From the NCBI GenBank assembly GCA_945905745.1, contig CAMDQF010000031.1, positions 1 to 33,148 on the forward strand: a DNA stretch of 33,148 bases. The letters run 5' to 3'. The notes beneath the pieces are model-generated. The model was given only the letters and a program-made list of their open reading frames with translations, made no database searches and was not told the DNA's origin. The stretch is from Litorilinea aerophila (GTDB lineage: Bacteria > Chloroflexota > Anaerolineae > Caldilineales > Caldilineaceae). The position numbers and the translations under genes were made by a program. This document shows positions 24,252 through 32,532 of this stretch, piece by piece (position 1 is the stretch's first letter; every line of letters begins with the position of its first letter).

Positions 24252-25101
24252 TGAGTTGAACCGGGTGGTGAACGTCGCGTCCGTCCCTTTCCGCAGCCCT
24301 TTTCGCTATCCCGGCGGCAAGACGTGGCTGGTGCCGCGCATTCGTCAGTGGCTACTCTCCCAACCGATGAAGCCAGCGTTGTTGATCGAACCCTTTGCCG
24401 GTGGCGCGATTGTTGGGCTGACAGCCGCCTTCGAGTCCCTGGCCGAGCGCGTGCTTCTGGTCGAACGTGACCCGTGTGTTGCCGCAGTCTGGAAGACAAT
24501 TCTGGGAGAGGACGGGGAATGGCTGGCCAATCGGATCGCCGAATTCAAGTTAACTGCCAATTCGGTCGATACAGTCTTGGCGAAGGAAACCGACACAACC
24601 CGTGACTTGGCCTTCCAGACAATCCTGCGCAACCGCATCAACCGGGGCGGGATTTTGGCGGACGGTGCGGGTCGTGTGAAGCTGGGCGAGAATGGCAAAG
24701 GGCTGACTTCGCGCTGGTATCCGGAGACGCTGCGCAGACGGATTCTGGAAATCGTCCAGATACGCGAGCGGCTGACATTTACCGAAGGCGACGGCATTCA
24801 GACGATGCGCGAGAACGCAGCGCATAACGACACTGTTTTCTTTATCGATCCGCCGTATACAGCTGCGGGGAAACGGGCGGGCAGCCGTCTTTACGCCTAC
24901 TCCGAACTGGACCACACGGAACTCTTTGCGGTTGCCTCTACACTGCGCGGCGACTTTCTAATGACCTACGACAACACGCCGGAAATCGAAGCAATGGCCC
25001 GCCAGTACAAGTTTGATGCGGAATCTGTGGCGATGAAAAACACCCACCACACCCAAATGACCGAACTGCTGATCGGCCCAAACTTAGCCTGCCTACGCTA
25101 G
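24244..25101 (+). CDS. DNA adenine N6-methyltransferase, D12 class (Dam-like)
   Basis: This 285-residue alpha-class methylase has motif X PFRYPGGKTWL (about residues 19-29), motif I in LIEPFAGGAIVGLTAA, and catalytic motif IV DPPYTAAGKRAG. The intervening region (about 60-180) is the target-recognition part. It would transfer a methyl group from AdoMet to adenine in a specific DNA site. No restriction endonuclease gene is adjacent, so it is an orphan or a phage-type methylase. The ATG overlaps the end of the broken HEPN gene by 8 bp, so the MNT-HEPN-methylase order was probably one operon. The recognition sequence cannot be predicted. Confidence 0.9.
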   Translation: MFDELNRVVNVASVPFRSPFRYPGGKTWLVPRIRQWLLSQPMKPALLIEPFAGGAIVGLTAAFESLAERVLLVERDPCVAAVWKTILGEDGEWLANRIAEFKLTANSVDTVLAKETDTTRDLAFQTILRNRINRGGILADGAGRVKLGENGKGLTSRWYPETLRRRILEIVQIRERLTFTEGDGIQTMRENAAHNDTVFFIDPPYTAAGKRAGSRLYAYSELDHTELFAVASTLRGDFLMTYDNTPEIEAMARQYKFDAESVAMKNTHHTQMTELLIGPNLACLR

Positions 25102-25111
25102 AAATCACCCA

Positions 25112-25924
25112 ATGCACCCAATCACCCACCCCAACGGCGTCATCAGCTACGCCTTTGACAATCTGACCGCCTTCCCCGTGTCCGCGCATATCAGCACCCG
25201 CCACGGCGGCGTCTCCCCTGCACCCTGGAGCTCCCTGAACTTCAGCGTGAGCCGGGGCGATGAGCCGGAACGGGTGACGGCCAACTTTGCCCGTTTCTGT
25301 GCGGCTGTGGGGGTGGAGCCATCCCAACCTGTGCGCACCCATCAGGTCCACGGCACGGCAGTAGCGAAGGTGGATGGGGACGACGCAGGCAGCCGACAGA
25401 GCGCCACGGATGCGCTGATCACCGACGCGCTGGGGCTGCCCCTCTTCCTCGTCTTTGCCGACTGCACGCCGATTCTGCTCTATGACCGCCGCCAGCACAG
25501 CCTGGGTGTCTGTCACGCGGGCTGGCGGGGAACGGTCAACGGCGCGGCCGCGGCTACCCTCTGGGCCATGCAGGCGGCCTATGACAGCGACCCGGCAGAT
25601 GTGTGGGTGGGCATCGGACCCAGCATCGGCCCCGCCAGCTACGAAGTCGGCGAGGAAGTCTTTCAGATGGTCCAGGCCAAACTGCCCGGCCCGGATCGCT
25701 TTTTCAGCTTTCCCAACGGCCCCGACGCCAACCCCTATTTTGACCTGTGGCAGGCCAACGCCAGCCAACTGATCGAAGCGGGCGTGCCCAGCGAACAGAT
25801 CGAAATCGCCGGGATCGACACAGCCCAGCAGACCGCCGACTTCTTCAGCCACCGGGCCGAGAGGGGCGCATGTGGACTGTTTGGAATGCTGGCCTGGCTC
25901 ACCCCCGAAGAAAGTGAACAGTGA
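25112..25924 (+). CDS. pgeF: Peptidoglycan editing factor / multicopper polyphenol oxidase-like (YfiH family)
   Basis: This 270-residue CNF1-like-fold protein has the conserved His-Cys-His site: His in RTHQVHGTAV, Cys in VFADCTPILL and His in GVCHAGWRGTVNG, with GIGPSIGPASYEVG and the C-terminal FFSHRAERGACG. Family members have been described as laccases and, in E. coli YfiH, as an enzyme that removes incorrectly incorporated L-Ser from UDP-MurNAc peptides. Adenosine/nucleoside activity is known for relatives (LACC1/FAMIN). The N-terminal ISTRHGGVSPAPWSSLNFS is typical. It begins 10 bp after the methylase stop; no clear Shine-Dalgarno is present. Confidence 0.92.
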   Translation: MHPITHPNGVISYAFDNLTAFPVSAHISTRHGGVSPAPWSSLNFSVSRGDEPERVTANFARFCAAVGVEPSQPVRTHQVHGTAVAKVDGDDAGSRQSATDALITDALGLPLFLVFADCTPILLYDRRQHSLGVCHAGWRGTVNGAAAATLWAMQAAYDSDPADVWVGIGPSIGPASYEVGEEVFQMVQAKLPGPDRFFSFPNGPDANPYFDLWQANASQLIEAGVPSEQIEIAGIDTAQQTADFFSHRAERGACGLFGMLAWLTPEESEQ

Positions 25925-25990
25925 GCAGTAATCAGTGACCAGTGAACAGTTGGAAGCACCCGTCATCACTGATTACTGCTCACCGTTCAC
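25921..25990. repeat. Heptanucleotide repeat with a perfect 18-bp inverted repeat
   Basis: GTGAGCAGTAATCAGTGA (25921-25938) is the exact complement of 25966-25983, with a 27-nt spacer. The sequence reads in 7-bp steps (CAGTAAT, CAGTGAC, CAGTGAA, CAGTTGG, then ACTGATT, ACTGCTC, ACCGTTC, ACTGCGA), the same construction as 16629-16712 but with different units. It begins inside the pgeF stop codon and may act as a transcription barrier, though no T-run follows. Confidence 0.8.
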
Positions 25991-26008
25991 TGCGAACTCC
26001 CCCGCGTG

Positions 26009-26017
26009 TGGTAAAAT
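26009..26017 (+). promoter_or_regulatory. Extended -10 promoter
   Basis: TGGTAAAAT fits TGnTAnnnT, and the surrounding GTGTGGTAAAATGG closely resembles the radical SAM promoter (GTGGTACAATGG at 16720). It lies 45 bp before the ATG at 26063 and directly after a heptamer array, as at 16721. No -35 box is seen. Confidence 0.5.
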
Positions 26018-26062
26018 GGCGTGTAGTCTCGTCGCTGATCGTCAGGACATCCGCCATCCACA

Positions 26063-26869
26063 ATGACCGAACCGTCTCTGCTGGAACGCCTTTTACAAAG
26101 TCTGGGTCTGGGCAACTTTCCGTCGCTCCAGCGGATCGCCGATTCCATGGACCCCATCGCGTGGACGCTTGTGCTGCTGCTGGTGGGCGCCGTGCTGATG
26201 GCCGTCTACTTTTCTCTGAGCACCCGCTACGCCTTCACCCGACTGGAATCGACAGAGGCTACGCCGGAGATTCTTCTTTTTCGGCTGAAACAGGACCCAA
26301 CCCATCTGACGCCCCAATCCATTCTCAACCGGCTGGGCGGCGAGGCCACATTGGAACTGCTGGAATTCGGCGACAAAATGATGACGGCCAGTTGGCGCTT
26401 TCAATGGAGCGCGATCCGCGAGGAGTTGCTGCGTCTGCTCAGCCGCCAGAACGCCTTCGGACCGATCCACGTCCTGGCCCGCTACTACCAATCCACCGAT
26501 ACGACGGAGCAGGATTCCCTGCGCATCCGGCGCACAGTGCTGATCCACAAACTGGGCCAGCGCCGCTACCTGGAACCAGCCGCCGATGGATCGCCGGCCC
26601 AGTTGCGGCTGCACCGCCACCCCGCCGAGCAGATCGGCGAACTGGGCTTCGACGGCCCTACCATCTGGCTGGACGAAGGCCAGGAGATTCGGGAGGCAGA
26701 CGGGCCACTGGTGGAGATGGATGTGGTGGATTTTACGACTGTGGAGGACGCGACTGTGCGGCTGCGCATTCAACGCACAGCCACCGCGGGCGGCGGTTTT
26801 GTCCTGCGCCTGGAAAAACGGCGCAAGCATTGGATTGTCACCAACGAATCGATCGAGTGGACTCTGTAG
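26063..26869 (+). CDS. Membrane-anchored protein of unknown function
   Basis: I do not recognise a family for this 268-residue protein. Residues 1-30 are amphipathic, followed by one transmembrane helix (WTLVLLLVGAVLMAVYFSLS, about 33-53). The soluble part of about 215 residues is probably cytoplasmic because many Arg residues follow the helix. It has a helical first half (ILNRLGGEATLELLEFGDKMM, IREELLRLLSRQ) and a beta-rich second half ending VLRLEKRRKHWIVTNESIEWTL. No catalytic motif or cysteine is visible. The next gene, encoding a membrane sensor, starts 15 bp downstream, so the two probably form an operon and may work together. Confidence 0.75.
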   Translation: MTEPSLLERLLQSLGLGNFPSLQRIADSMDPIAWTLVLLLVGAVLMAVYFSLSTRYAFTRLESTEATPEILLFRLKQDPTHLTPQSILNRLGGEATLELLEFGDKMMTASWRFQWSAIREELLRLLSRQNAFGPIHVLARYYQSTDTTEQDSLRIRRTVLIHKLGQRRYLEPAADGSPAQLRLHRHPAEQIGELGFDGPTIWLDEGQEIREADGPLVEMDVVDFTTVEDATVRLRIQRTATAGGGFVLRLEKRRKHWIVTNESIEWTL

Positions 26870-26884
26870 AAAATAGCCCAACGC

Positions 26885-28939
26885 ATGGAACCATTTCCTT
26901 TCTCTCTACAGGCCCTTCTCACCTTTGCGAATGTCCTGGTCTCATCCACAGTTGTCATTCTGGCCTTCTCTCTGCTGGCCTACACGCTGACCTATAACTT
27001 CCGCAACCCGGTAGCCCGACGTTTTGCCTTTCTGCTGGGATTGGTAATGATCGTCTACGCCGCGGATGTGGCCCTGACCCGTGTCATCTCCCTCGGCTCG
27101 GCGGGGCGCTGGCTGCGTTTTCAATGGCTGGGGATCGCCCTGCTGCCCTACGCCTATCACACCTTTTCCAACGCGGTCTTGCGCACGACCAACTATCGCA
27201 CACGTCTGCGCCGCTGGGTCAGTCTGGTCAGCGGGGTACTCTCCGGGATCAGCGCCTTCTTCGCTCTCTTCACCAATCTACTGGTCAGCCAGGTCAACTA
27301 CGAGCCGCCCATCAGCTTTCTGGAGGCAGGGCCGCTCTTCTGGCCCTTTGCCACCTTTTTCGCAGTTGTGACACTGCTCTCGCTACAGAACATCCGGCTG
27401 GCCCGTCAGCGCTGTCTGACCCCAGAGAGCCGCCAGCGGCTGACCTACCTGCTTCTGGGCTTTATGGCCCCTGGCATCGGCACATTCCCCTATCTGATCG
27501 CGCTGGGACGCCACACCGTCGGGGTCGACTTTGCCACGCCCATCTTTGGCCTGTCGATTGTCGGCAACGGTTTTGTGGCGACGATGCTGGTGGTGATGGC
27601 CTACACCGTCGCCTATTTTGGTGTGTTGACGCCGGACCGGGTGGTGCGCTACCGGCTGCTGCGTTTCTTCACCCGTGGCCCGATTGTGGCAATTTTGGTG
27701 ATTCTGGCCGTGCAGACCCTGCCCACTGTGGAGCGCATTCTGGGATTGCCCAGGGATATTGTGCTTTTCAGCGTCATCACTGGGGTAATTATTACCAGCC
27801 AACTCATTCTGAGCGTGACCAAATCCCTGGTGGATCGGGCCATCTACCGGGAGGATCGGGAGGAGATTGTCTGGCTGCGGGAGTTGGACCGGCGGCTGCT
27901 GACGACGACCGACCTGCGCCAGTTTTTGGAAAATCATCTGACCAGCCTGTGCGAACTGCTGCGGGTTCCTGCGGGTTTTGCCGCGGCCACCGTCGGCCCG
28001 GAGCTGATTCTGGAGGCAGTCGTCGGGCCAGCCGGGACGCGAGAAGCGATTCTGGAAGTACACGATTGGAGCGACACCCTCAACAGCGCGGTGCGCACCC
28101 GGATGCCCAACGGCGTGGCGCGCAAGACCGTTGCGCCAAGGGAGGCGAATACGCCCACCATCCAACATTTCCGCCCTATCTATCACGCGGGCTATTGGGT
28201 CTGGCCGCTGGTGGAGAGCGGGGAGGAGAGTGGGCGGGAGACGGTGCTGGGTATTTTGGGGGTGCAGGCGCGCAGCCAGGCCGCGCTCTTTACCAGCGAA
28301 GAGCAGGACGCGCTGGACGAGATGATCGACCGCATCGGTCTGGCGTTGATGGACCGCAAACTGCAAAAACAAGTATTTGTGGCCCTGCGCCGCATCATCC
28401 CCGGCATCGACCGCATCCAGCAGATTCGGGGGGCTGTGCCCTATGCCCCGGCAGACACGGACGAACGGCCCGAAGAGGTGATGGAACCCAGCCCGGTCTA
28501 CAACCCGGAATTTGAGAGCTGGGTCAAAGACGCGCTGACCCACTATTGGGGCGGGCCGAAACTGAGCCACAGCCCCCTCGTCCAACTGCGGGTGGTCAAC
28601 CAGGCCATCGAAGAGGCCGACGACAACCCGACCAAAGCCCTGCGGCTGGTGTTGGGCCGGGCCATCGAAAATCTGCGGCCCGAAGGCAAGCAGGATTTGA
28701 GCACGCCGGAATGGCTGCTCTACAACATTCTGGAGATGCGTTTTATCCAGGGGCGCAAAGTGCGGGAGATTGCCGAGCGGCTGGCCATGAGCGAGAGCGA
28801 TCTCTACCGCAAACAGCGGGTCGCCATCGGCCAGGTGGCCCGGGTGCTGACGGAAATGGAGCAGATCGACTGGGAGGCGCTGATCAGCCCGCCGCCCAAC
28901 AGCGAAGCGAAGCCGGAGAGCGGCGAACGGCTTACCTAA
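26885..28939 (+). CDS. Membrane sensor with 7TM region, GAF-like domain and C-terminal helix-turn-helix
   Basis: The first 245 or so of 684 residues contain seven hydrophobic segments arranged like the 7TM input region of histidine kinases; two or more follow (AILVILAVQTLP, IVLFSVITGVIITSQLIL). About residues 335-500 form a GAF-like domain (LDRRLLTTTDLRQFLENHLTSLCELLRV, LGILGVQARSQAALFTSEEQDALDEMIDRIGLAL). Instead of a kinase, the C-terminus has a helical region and a sigma-70-region-4-like HTH (MRFIQGRKVREIAERLAMSESDLYRKQRVAIGQVARVL, about 617-655). This suggests a one-component, membrane-tethered regulator. The ligand and targets are unknown. It follows the unknown membrane-anchored gene by 15 bp. 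Confidence 0.75.
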   Translation: MEPFPFSLQALLTFANVLVSSTVVILAFSLLAYTLTYNFRNPVARRFAFLLGLVMIVYAADVALTRVISLGSAGRWLRFQWLGIALLPYAYHTFSNAVLRTTNYRTRLRRWVSLVSGVLSGISAFFALFTNLLVSQVNYEPPISFLEAGPLFWPFATFFAVVTLLSLQNIRLARQRCLTPESRQRLTYLLLGFMAPGIGTFPYLIALGRHTVGVDFATPIFGLSIVGNGFVATMLVVMAYTVAYFGVLTPDRVVRYRLLRFFTRGPIVAILVILAVQTLPTVERILGLPRDIVLFSVITGVIITSQLILSVTKSLVDRAIYREDREEIVWLRELDRRLLTTTDLRQFLENHLTSLCELLRVPAGFAAATVGPELILEAVVGPAGTREAILEVHDWSDTLNSAVRTRMPNGVARKTVAPREANTPTIQHFRPIYHAGYWVWPLVESGEESGRETVLGILGVQARSQAALFTSEEQDALDEMIDRIGLALMDRKLQKQVFVALRRIIPGIDRIQQIRGAVPYAPADTDERPEEVMEPSPVYNPEFESWVKDALTHYWGGPKLSHSPLVQLRVVNQAIEEADDNPTKALRLVLGRAIENLRPEGKQDLSTPEWLLYNILEMRFIQGRKVREIAERLAMSESDLYRKQRVAIGQVARVLTEMEQIDWEALISPPPNSEAKPESGERLT

Positions 28940-28951
28940 AACGGGGAAATA

Positions 28952-29077
28952 GAACGCGGACGACGCGGATTGGGCTGATTCAAGCGGATAAGAAAAGAAC
29001 AGAATGACAGAATTCACGGATTTGAACGCTTTTGCTTTTATCCGCGTACATCCGCTCGATCCGCGTCATCCGCGTTC
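28952..29077. repeat. Inverted repeat between the sensor gene and ftsK
   Basis: GAACGCGGACGACGCGGAT (28952-28970) is complementary to 29059-29077 at 18 of 19 positions. The inner parts also pair loosely (GCGGATAA with TTATCCGC). Repeated GCGGAT words on both arms resemble dispersed GCGGAT-type intergenic repeats. The frame from 29004 to ftsK is open through it but is not coding. It may terminate transcription of the sensor gene. Confidence 0.7.
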
Positions 29078-29114
29078 CATTCTTCATAACCACTCTTTTC
29101 AGGAAAGTCATTCT

Positions 29115-31349
29115 ATGGCGAAGTCCCGTCGCCCGCGACACAACGACCGACCGACCACCGACCTGACCGCGCTCTTGGCTGAGTTGCGCGCCAATTTCAG
29201 CAAAGAGGGTCTGGGATTGGTCTTCTTTTTGCTGGGCGGCTACTTTGGCTTCACCGCGCTGGCAGCCGCCGACCGCGTCTCCTGGATCGAGCAGATGCTG
29301 GGCAGCACGACTTTCCCGGCGATTGTCGGGCTGATTCTGTTGGGCGCGGTGCTGATGCTGGGCGAGCGGGCTGGCTATTGGAATCCCCAGGCGATTGTGG
29401 GCGGTGAGCTGCTGCTGCTCGGTCTGGCCGCTTTTGCCTTTGCCCAGACCCACAGTGAGGTCGATTGGACACCCCCGGTGGACGGGAGCGGCGGCGGAGT
29501 CGTCGGCTGGGGCATTGGCAGTCTGCTCGTCTCCCTGCTGGGACGCTGGCCCGGGGGATTGGTGGCCCTGCTGCTGGTCGGCGGCGGTCTCTATCTGCTC
29601 ATCCGCCACACACCGCTGATCTACGCGGTCGGCTACGCCCAGCGCTGGATCGCCCCGCTGGGCCTGCTCGCCTATTTTGGCCTGCGCCAGCCCACGGCTC
29701 CCCACCAGACCACCGAAGAGAGTCTGCCGCAACTGCCCAAGAATCCGGCCCGTAGCCGACCAGCACTTCCTGATCCAGCCGCCGTGCAGCCGACCCTCCC
29801 GCCCATGCCGGAAGCGCCTGGGGCGGAAAAGCCCAAACGCTCGGCCATCCCCAAACGGCCCACCCCGACCGCGGCCCACAACAAACTCCAGCCCGTGCGC
29901 TCCACAGGCAACCTGCCGCCCACCGATTTCCTGACCGAAGATTCGGGCCAGTACGGCAGCCGAGACACGGCGGAGGTGGGCAAGCTCATCGAAGAGACCC
30001 TGGCCGACTTCGACATTCCCGTGCAGGTGGTGAATGTGGAGAGCGGGCCGACTGTGACCCAATTCGGCGTCAAGCCCCTCTACATTGTACGGGGCGGCCA
30101 ACAGCGCAAAGTGCGGGTCAGCCGCATCGTCAACCTGGCCGACGACCTGGCCCTGGCCCTGGCCGCGCCCGCGGTGCGCATCGAAGCCCCTGTGCCCGGC
30201 TATCCCTACGTGGGCATCGAAGTCCCCAACACAGATAAAGTGGACGTGGGGATGCGGGGCATTCTGGAGAGCCAGCTAATGCAGAGCAAAGGCGGTCTGC
30301 TCCCCCTGGCCCTGGGCCGGGATACCGCGGGCGCGCCGGTCATCAGCGACCTGACCCGTGCCCCCCATCTGCTCATCGCCGGTTCCACCGGTTCGGGCAA
30401 ATCGGTCTGCATCAACGCCCTTATCGTCAGCCTGCTCATGCACCACGGCCCGGAGAGCCTACGCTTTGTGATGGTGGACCCCAAAATGGTGGAGCTGCCC
30501 GGCTACAACGGCATCCCCCATCTGATCGGCAATGTCATCACCGAAGTGGACCAGGTGACCGGCGCGCTGGCCTGGCTGCTCCTGCAGATGGACGACCGCT
30601 ACCAGAGCTTCCGGGAGCTAAAAGTCCGCAACATCGCCGCCTACAACGAATTGGCGGCCAAGCAGAAAGATCTGCCCCCCCTGCCCTATCTGGTGCTGGT
30701 GGTGGACGAGCTGGCCGATCTGATGATGACCGCTCCGGAGGAGATCGAGCGCCAACTGGTGCGGCTGGCCCAGATGTCCCGGGCCGTGGGTATTCACCTG
30801 ATTCTGGCAACCCAGCGTCCGTCGGTGGATGTGGTAACAGGTCTGATCAAAGCCAACTTTCCCACCCGCATCGCCTTTGCCGTGACCAGCCAGATCGACA
30901 GCCGGGTGGTGCTGGACACCCCCGGCGCGGAGCGGCTGCTGGGCCGGGGGGATATGCTCTTTATGCGCCCGGACTCGGCCAAGCTGGCCCGGGTCCAGGG
31001 CTGTTGGGTCTCGGATGGGGAGATTCAAAAGGTGGTGCAGTTCTGGAAGCAGCGGGACGCGGAGGAGAACCCGGATGGGCCGAAGGTGAAGGTAGCGCCC
31101 TGGCTGGGGCTGATGGCCCGCATGGAGGACGAGGACGAACTGCTGCTGGATGCCATCGACGCCATCCGGGGCCAGGAGAGCTGCAACACCAGCTTTCTCC
31201 AGCGCAAACTGGCTATCGGCTATCCCAAAGCGGCCCGGCTGATGGAGCAGTTGGAAGCCAAAGGCGTCGTCGGCCCGGATCTGGGCGGCGGACGCGGGCG
31301 GGAGGTGTTACTGAAGGGGGAGGAGGAGGAAGAAAATGGTGAATTGTGA
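29115..31349 (+). CDS. ftsK: FtsK/SpoIIIE-family DNA translocase
   Basis: This 744-residue septal DNA pump moves chromosome dimers and terminus regions during division. Four or five N-terminal membrane helices (residues about 33-190) are followed by a Pro-rich linker (about 195-290), the alpha domain (TAEVGKLIEETLADFDIPVQVVNVESGPTVTQF-like stretch), the RecA-like motor with Walker A GSTGSGKS (423-430) and Walker B ending LVVDELADLMM (Asp531). The gamma winged helix (SFLQRKLAIGYPKAARLMEQLEAKGVVG) follows at the C-terminus and normally reads KOPS/SRS sites. Length fits the short SpoIIIE-like forms. ATG 29115 follows AGGAAAG; the upstream open frame is repeat DNA. The C-terminus marks it as a chromosome translocase, not an ESX-type ATPase. 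Confidence 0.93.
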   Translation: MAKSRRPRHNDRPTTDLTALLAELRANFSKEGLGLVFFLLGGYFGFTALAAADRVSWIEQMLGSTTFPAIVGLILLGAVLMLGERAGYWNPQAIVGGELLLLGLAAFAFAQTHSEVDWTPPVDGSGGGVVGWGIGSLLVSLLGRWPGGLVALLLVGGGLYLLIRHTPLIYAVGYAQRWIAPLGLLAYFGLRQPTAPHQTTEESLPQLPKNPARSRPALPDPAAVQPTLPPMPEAPGAEKPKRSAIPKRPTPTAAHNKLQPVRSTGNLPPTDFLTEDSGQYGSRDTAEVGKLIEETLADFDIPVQVVNVESGPTVTQFGVKPLYIVRGGQQRKVRVSRIVNLADDLALALAAPAVRIEAPVPGYPYVGIEVPNTDKVDVGMRGILESQLMQSKGGLLPLALGRDTAGAPVISDLTRAPHLLIAGSTGSGKSVCINALIVSLLMHHGPESLRFVMVDPKMVELPGYNGIPHLIGNVITEVDQVTGALAWLLLQMDDRYQSFRELKVRNIAAYNELAAKQKDLPPLPYLVLVVDELADLMMTAPEEIERQLVRLAQMSRAVGIHLILATQRPSVDVVTGLIKANFPTRIAFAVTSQIDSRVVLDTPGAERLLGRGDMLFMRPDSAKLARVQGCWVSDGEIQKVVQFWKQRDAEENPDGPKVKVAPWLGLMARMEDEDELLLDAIDAIRGQESCNTSFLQRKLAIGYPKAARLMEQLEAKGVVGPDLGGGRGREVLLKGEEEEENGEL

Positions 31350-31933
31350 ATGGTGAATTGCGCAGATTCGCACTGTCTGAGACTGTAGGAAAGGAGAAGC
31401 GGACATTGTTAATATCACGTGTGGCCCAAGAGTGGCTGGATCAAGGCCGGGAAGAAGGACTAGAACGAGGATTGCAGCAAGGCAAGCGTCAACTCTTGCT
31501 CGATCTGATCACCTATCGCTTTGGCTCGCTAGACCCTGCCCTGCGCGCCGCGCTGGACGCCTGCAACCGGGAGCAGCTTTCTGCGGTCAGCCACATTGTG
31601 CTGGATGCCAGCAGCGCGACAGTGGCGCAGATTCGCACTGTCTTGGAGACTGTAGGAAAGGAGAAAAGGACAATGTTGATTTCACCAGCGGCCCAGGAGT
31701 GGCTGGAGCAAGGCCGGGAAGAAGGGGTGGAACGAGGACTGGAACAGGGCAAGCGTCAACTTCTGGTCGATCTGATCACCTATCGCTTTGGCGCGCCGGA
31801 CACGGCCCTGCGCGCCGCGCTGGACGCGTGCAACCGGGAGCAGCTTTCTGCGGTCAGTCATATTGTGCTGGATGCCAGCAGCGCCGCGGAAATGCTGCGC
31901 AACATTCGGCGGATGGCGCTGGCAGATGTGTGA
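31346..31933 (+). pseudogene. Tandemly duplicated C-terminal fragments of an Rpn/DUF4351-type protein
   Basis: The frame of 195 residues consists of two similar halves. Each runs ETVGKEKRT-x-LIS, AQEWL-x-QGREEG, ERGL-x-QGKRQLL, DLITYRFG, ALRAALDACNREQLSAVSHIVLDASSA. This is the tail normally following the PD-(D/E)XK nuclease domain of recombination-promoting (Rpn/YhgA-like) transposase-related proteins. The nuclease domain is missing. The GTG start overlaps the ftsK stop by 4 bp and has no independent Shine-Dalgarno. It is most likely a decayed mobile gene, though an expressed small protein is possible. Confidence 0.75.
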
Positions 31934-32015
31934 ATAGAACAGCGACCTGACAGTGGAGCAGGTTCGCACTGTGTTGGAGACTGTAGGAAAGGAGAAAAGA
32001 ACAATGTTGATATCC
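31360..32015. repeat. 265-bp tandem duplication with a third partial copy
   Basis: GCGCAGATTCGCACTGT begins at 31360 and again at 31625. A third, truncated start (CAGGTTCGCACTGTGTTGGA and following, 31959-32015) ends at ATGTTGATATCC. Unit 1 lacks two bases present in units 2 and 3 (CTGTCTGAGAC against CTGTCTTGGAGAC). Just upstream, GGTGAATTGTGAATGGTGAATTG-type short repeats overlap the ftsK stop. Confidence 0.8.
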
Positions 32016-32121
32016 CCTACATTCGTTGTATATTCTTTCTACAAAGGAGAGAGACTTTCTTTCTCAATCTATCAGGACCCTTCTATCCCAGTTGTTTTCA
32101 ACCACAAAGGAGTTTTCCCTC

Positions 32122-32403
32122 ATGGCAGACCGAGTTCTTTCCACCCTTACCGCCCGTGAAACCATCCAACGTATGCAGCAGATCATCAACGGCCCGCTGT
32201 TGGAGCAGATTCAGCAGTTGGCAAATCTGGGCCAGACTCTTTCTGATCCCAATGTATGGGACGGCAACCTGGCCACCCGCTTCCGAGGGGACTGGCCGCA
32301 ACAGCAGCAGCAGTTGCGCCAGGCCCAGGAGACTCTGGAGCAACTGCGGGCACAGAGCCAGCAGATCAACCAGAACATTATGAGCGCGGGTGGGAACGCG
32401 TAG
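32122..32403 (+). CDS. Small WXG100-like helical protein
   Basis: This 93-residue, Gln-rich protein is predicted to be a two-helix hairpin: a first helix (RETIQRMQQIINGPLLEQIQQLANLGQTL), a turn with V-W-D-G (WxG motif), then a second helix (QQQQQLRQAQETLEQLRAQSQQINQNIM). Length, central WxG and the absence of cysteine and signal sequence match ESAT-6/WXG100 proteins exported by type VII systems or used as phage/pyocin-like spacers. No EccC-type ATPase or other secretion gene is near; the upstream FtsK is the division type. AAAGGAG at 32106-32112 supports this ATG over the open frame from 32026. The family call is by motif and shape only. Confidence 0.6.
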   Translation: MADRVLSTLTARETIQRMQQIINGPLLEQIQQLANLGQTLSDPNVWDGNLATRFRGDWPQQQQQLRQAQETLEQLRAQSQQINQNIMSAGGNA

Positions 32404-32431
32404 AACCAGAAAACGATATGCATTCGTCACA

Positions 32432-32450
32432 GCGCACAGCGCCTGTGCGC
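32432..32450. other. Short perfect hairpin after the WXG100-like gene
   Basis: GCGCACAG-CGC-CTGTGCGC is a perfect 8-bp stem with a 3-nt loop, 29 bp after the stop, with no T-run. A second hairpin, GGGACG (32502-32507) with CGTCCC (32517-32522), lies just downstream of the LRR gene's stop on the minus strand and could mark its transcript end. Confidence 0.45.
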
Positions 32451-32532
32451 AAGATACAGACGCTGTGCGTCCCGTACAGCCCCTCTATGCTGGGAATCGA
32501 AGGGACGCCCCTCACTCGTCCCACAACTCCTT

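Noticed and set aside
27383-29017. Long 544-residue minus-strand open frame opposite the membrane sensor
   Set aside because: The plus-strand protein has membrane helices, GAF-like and HTH features. The antisense product shows no domain and reflects codon bias.
29115-32403. FtsK-like ATPase near a WXG100-like protein as a type VII secretion locus
   Set aside because: The ATPase has the N-terminal membrane region, single motor and gamma winged helix of a chromosome translocase, not the tandem ATPase layout of EccC/EssC, and mobile debris separates the two genes.
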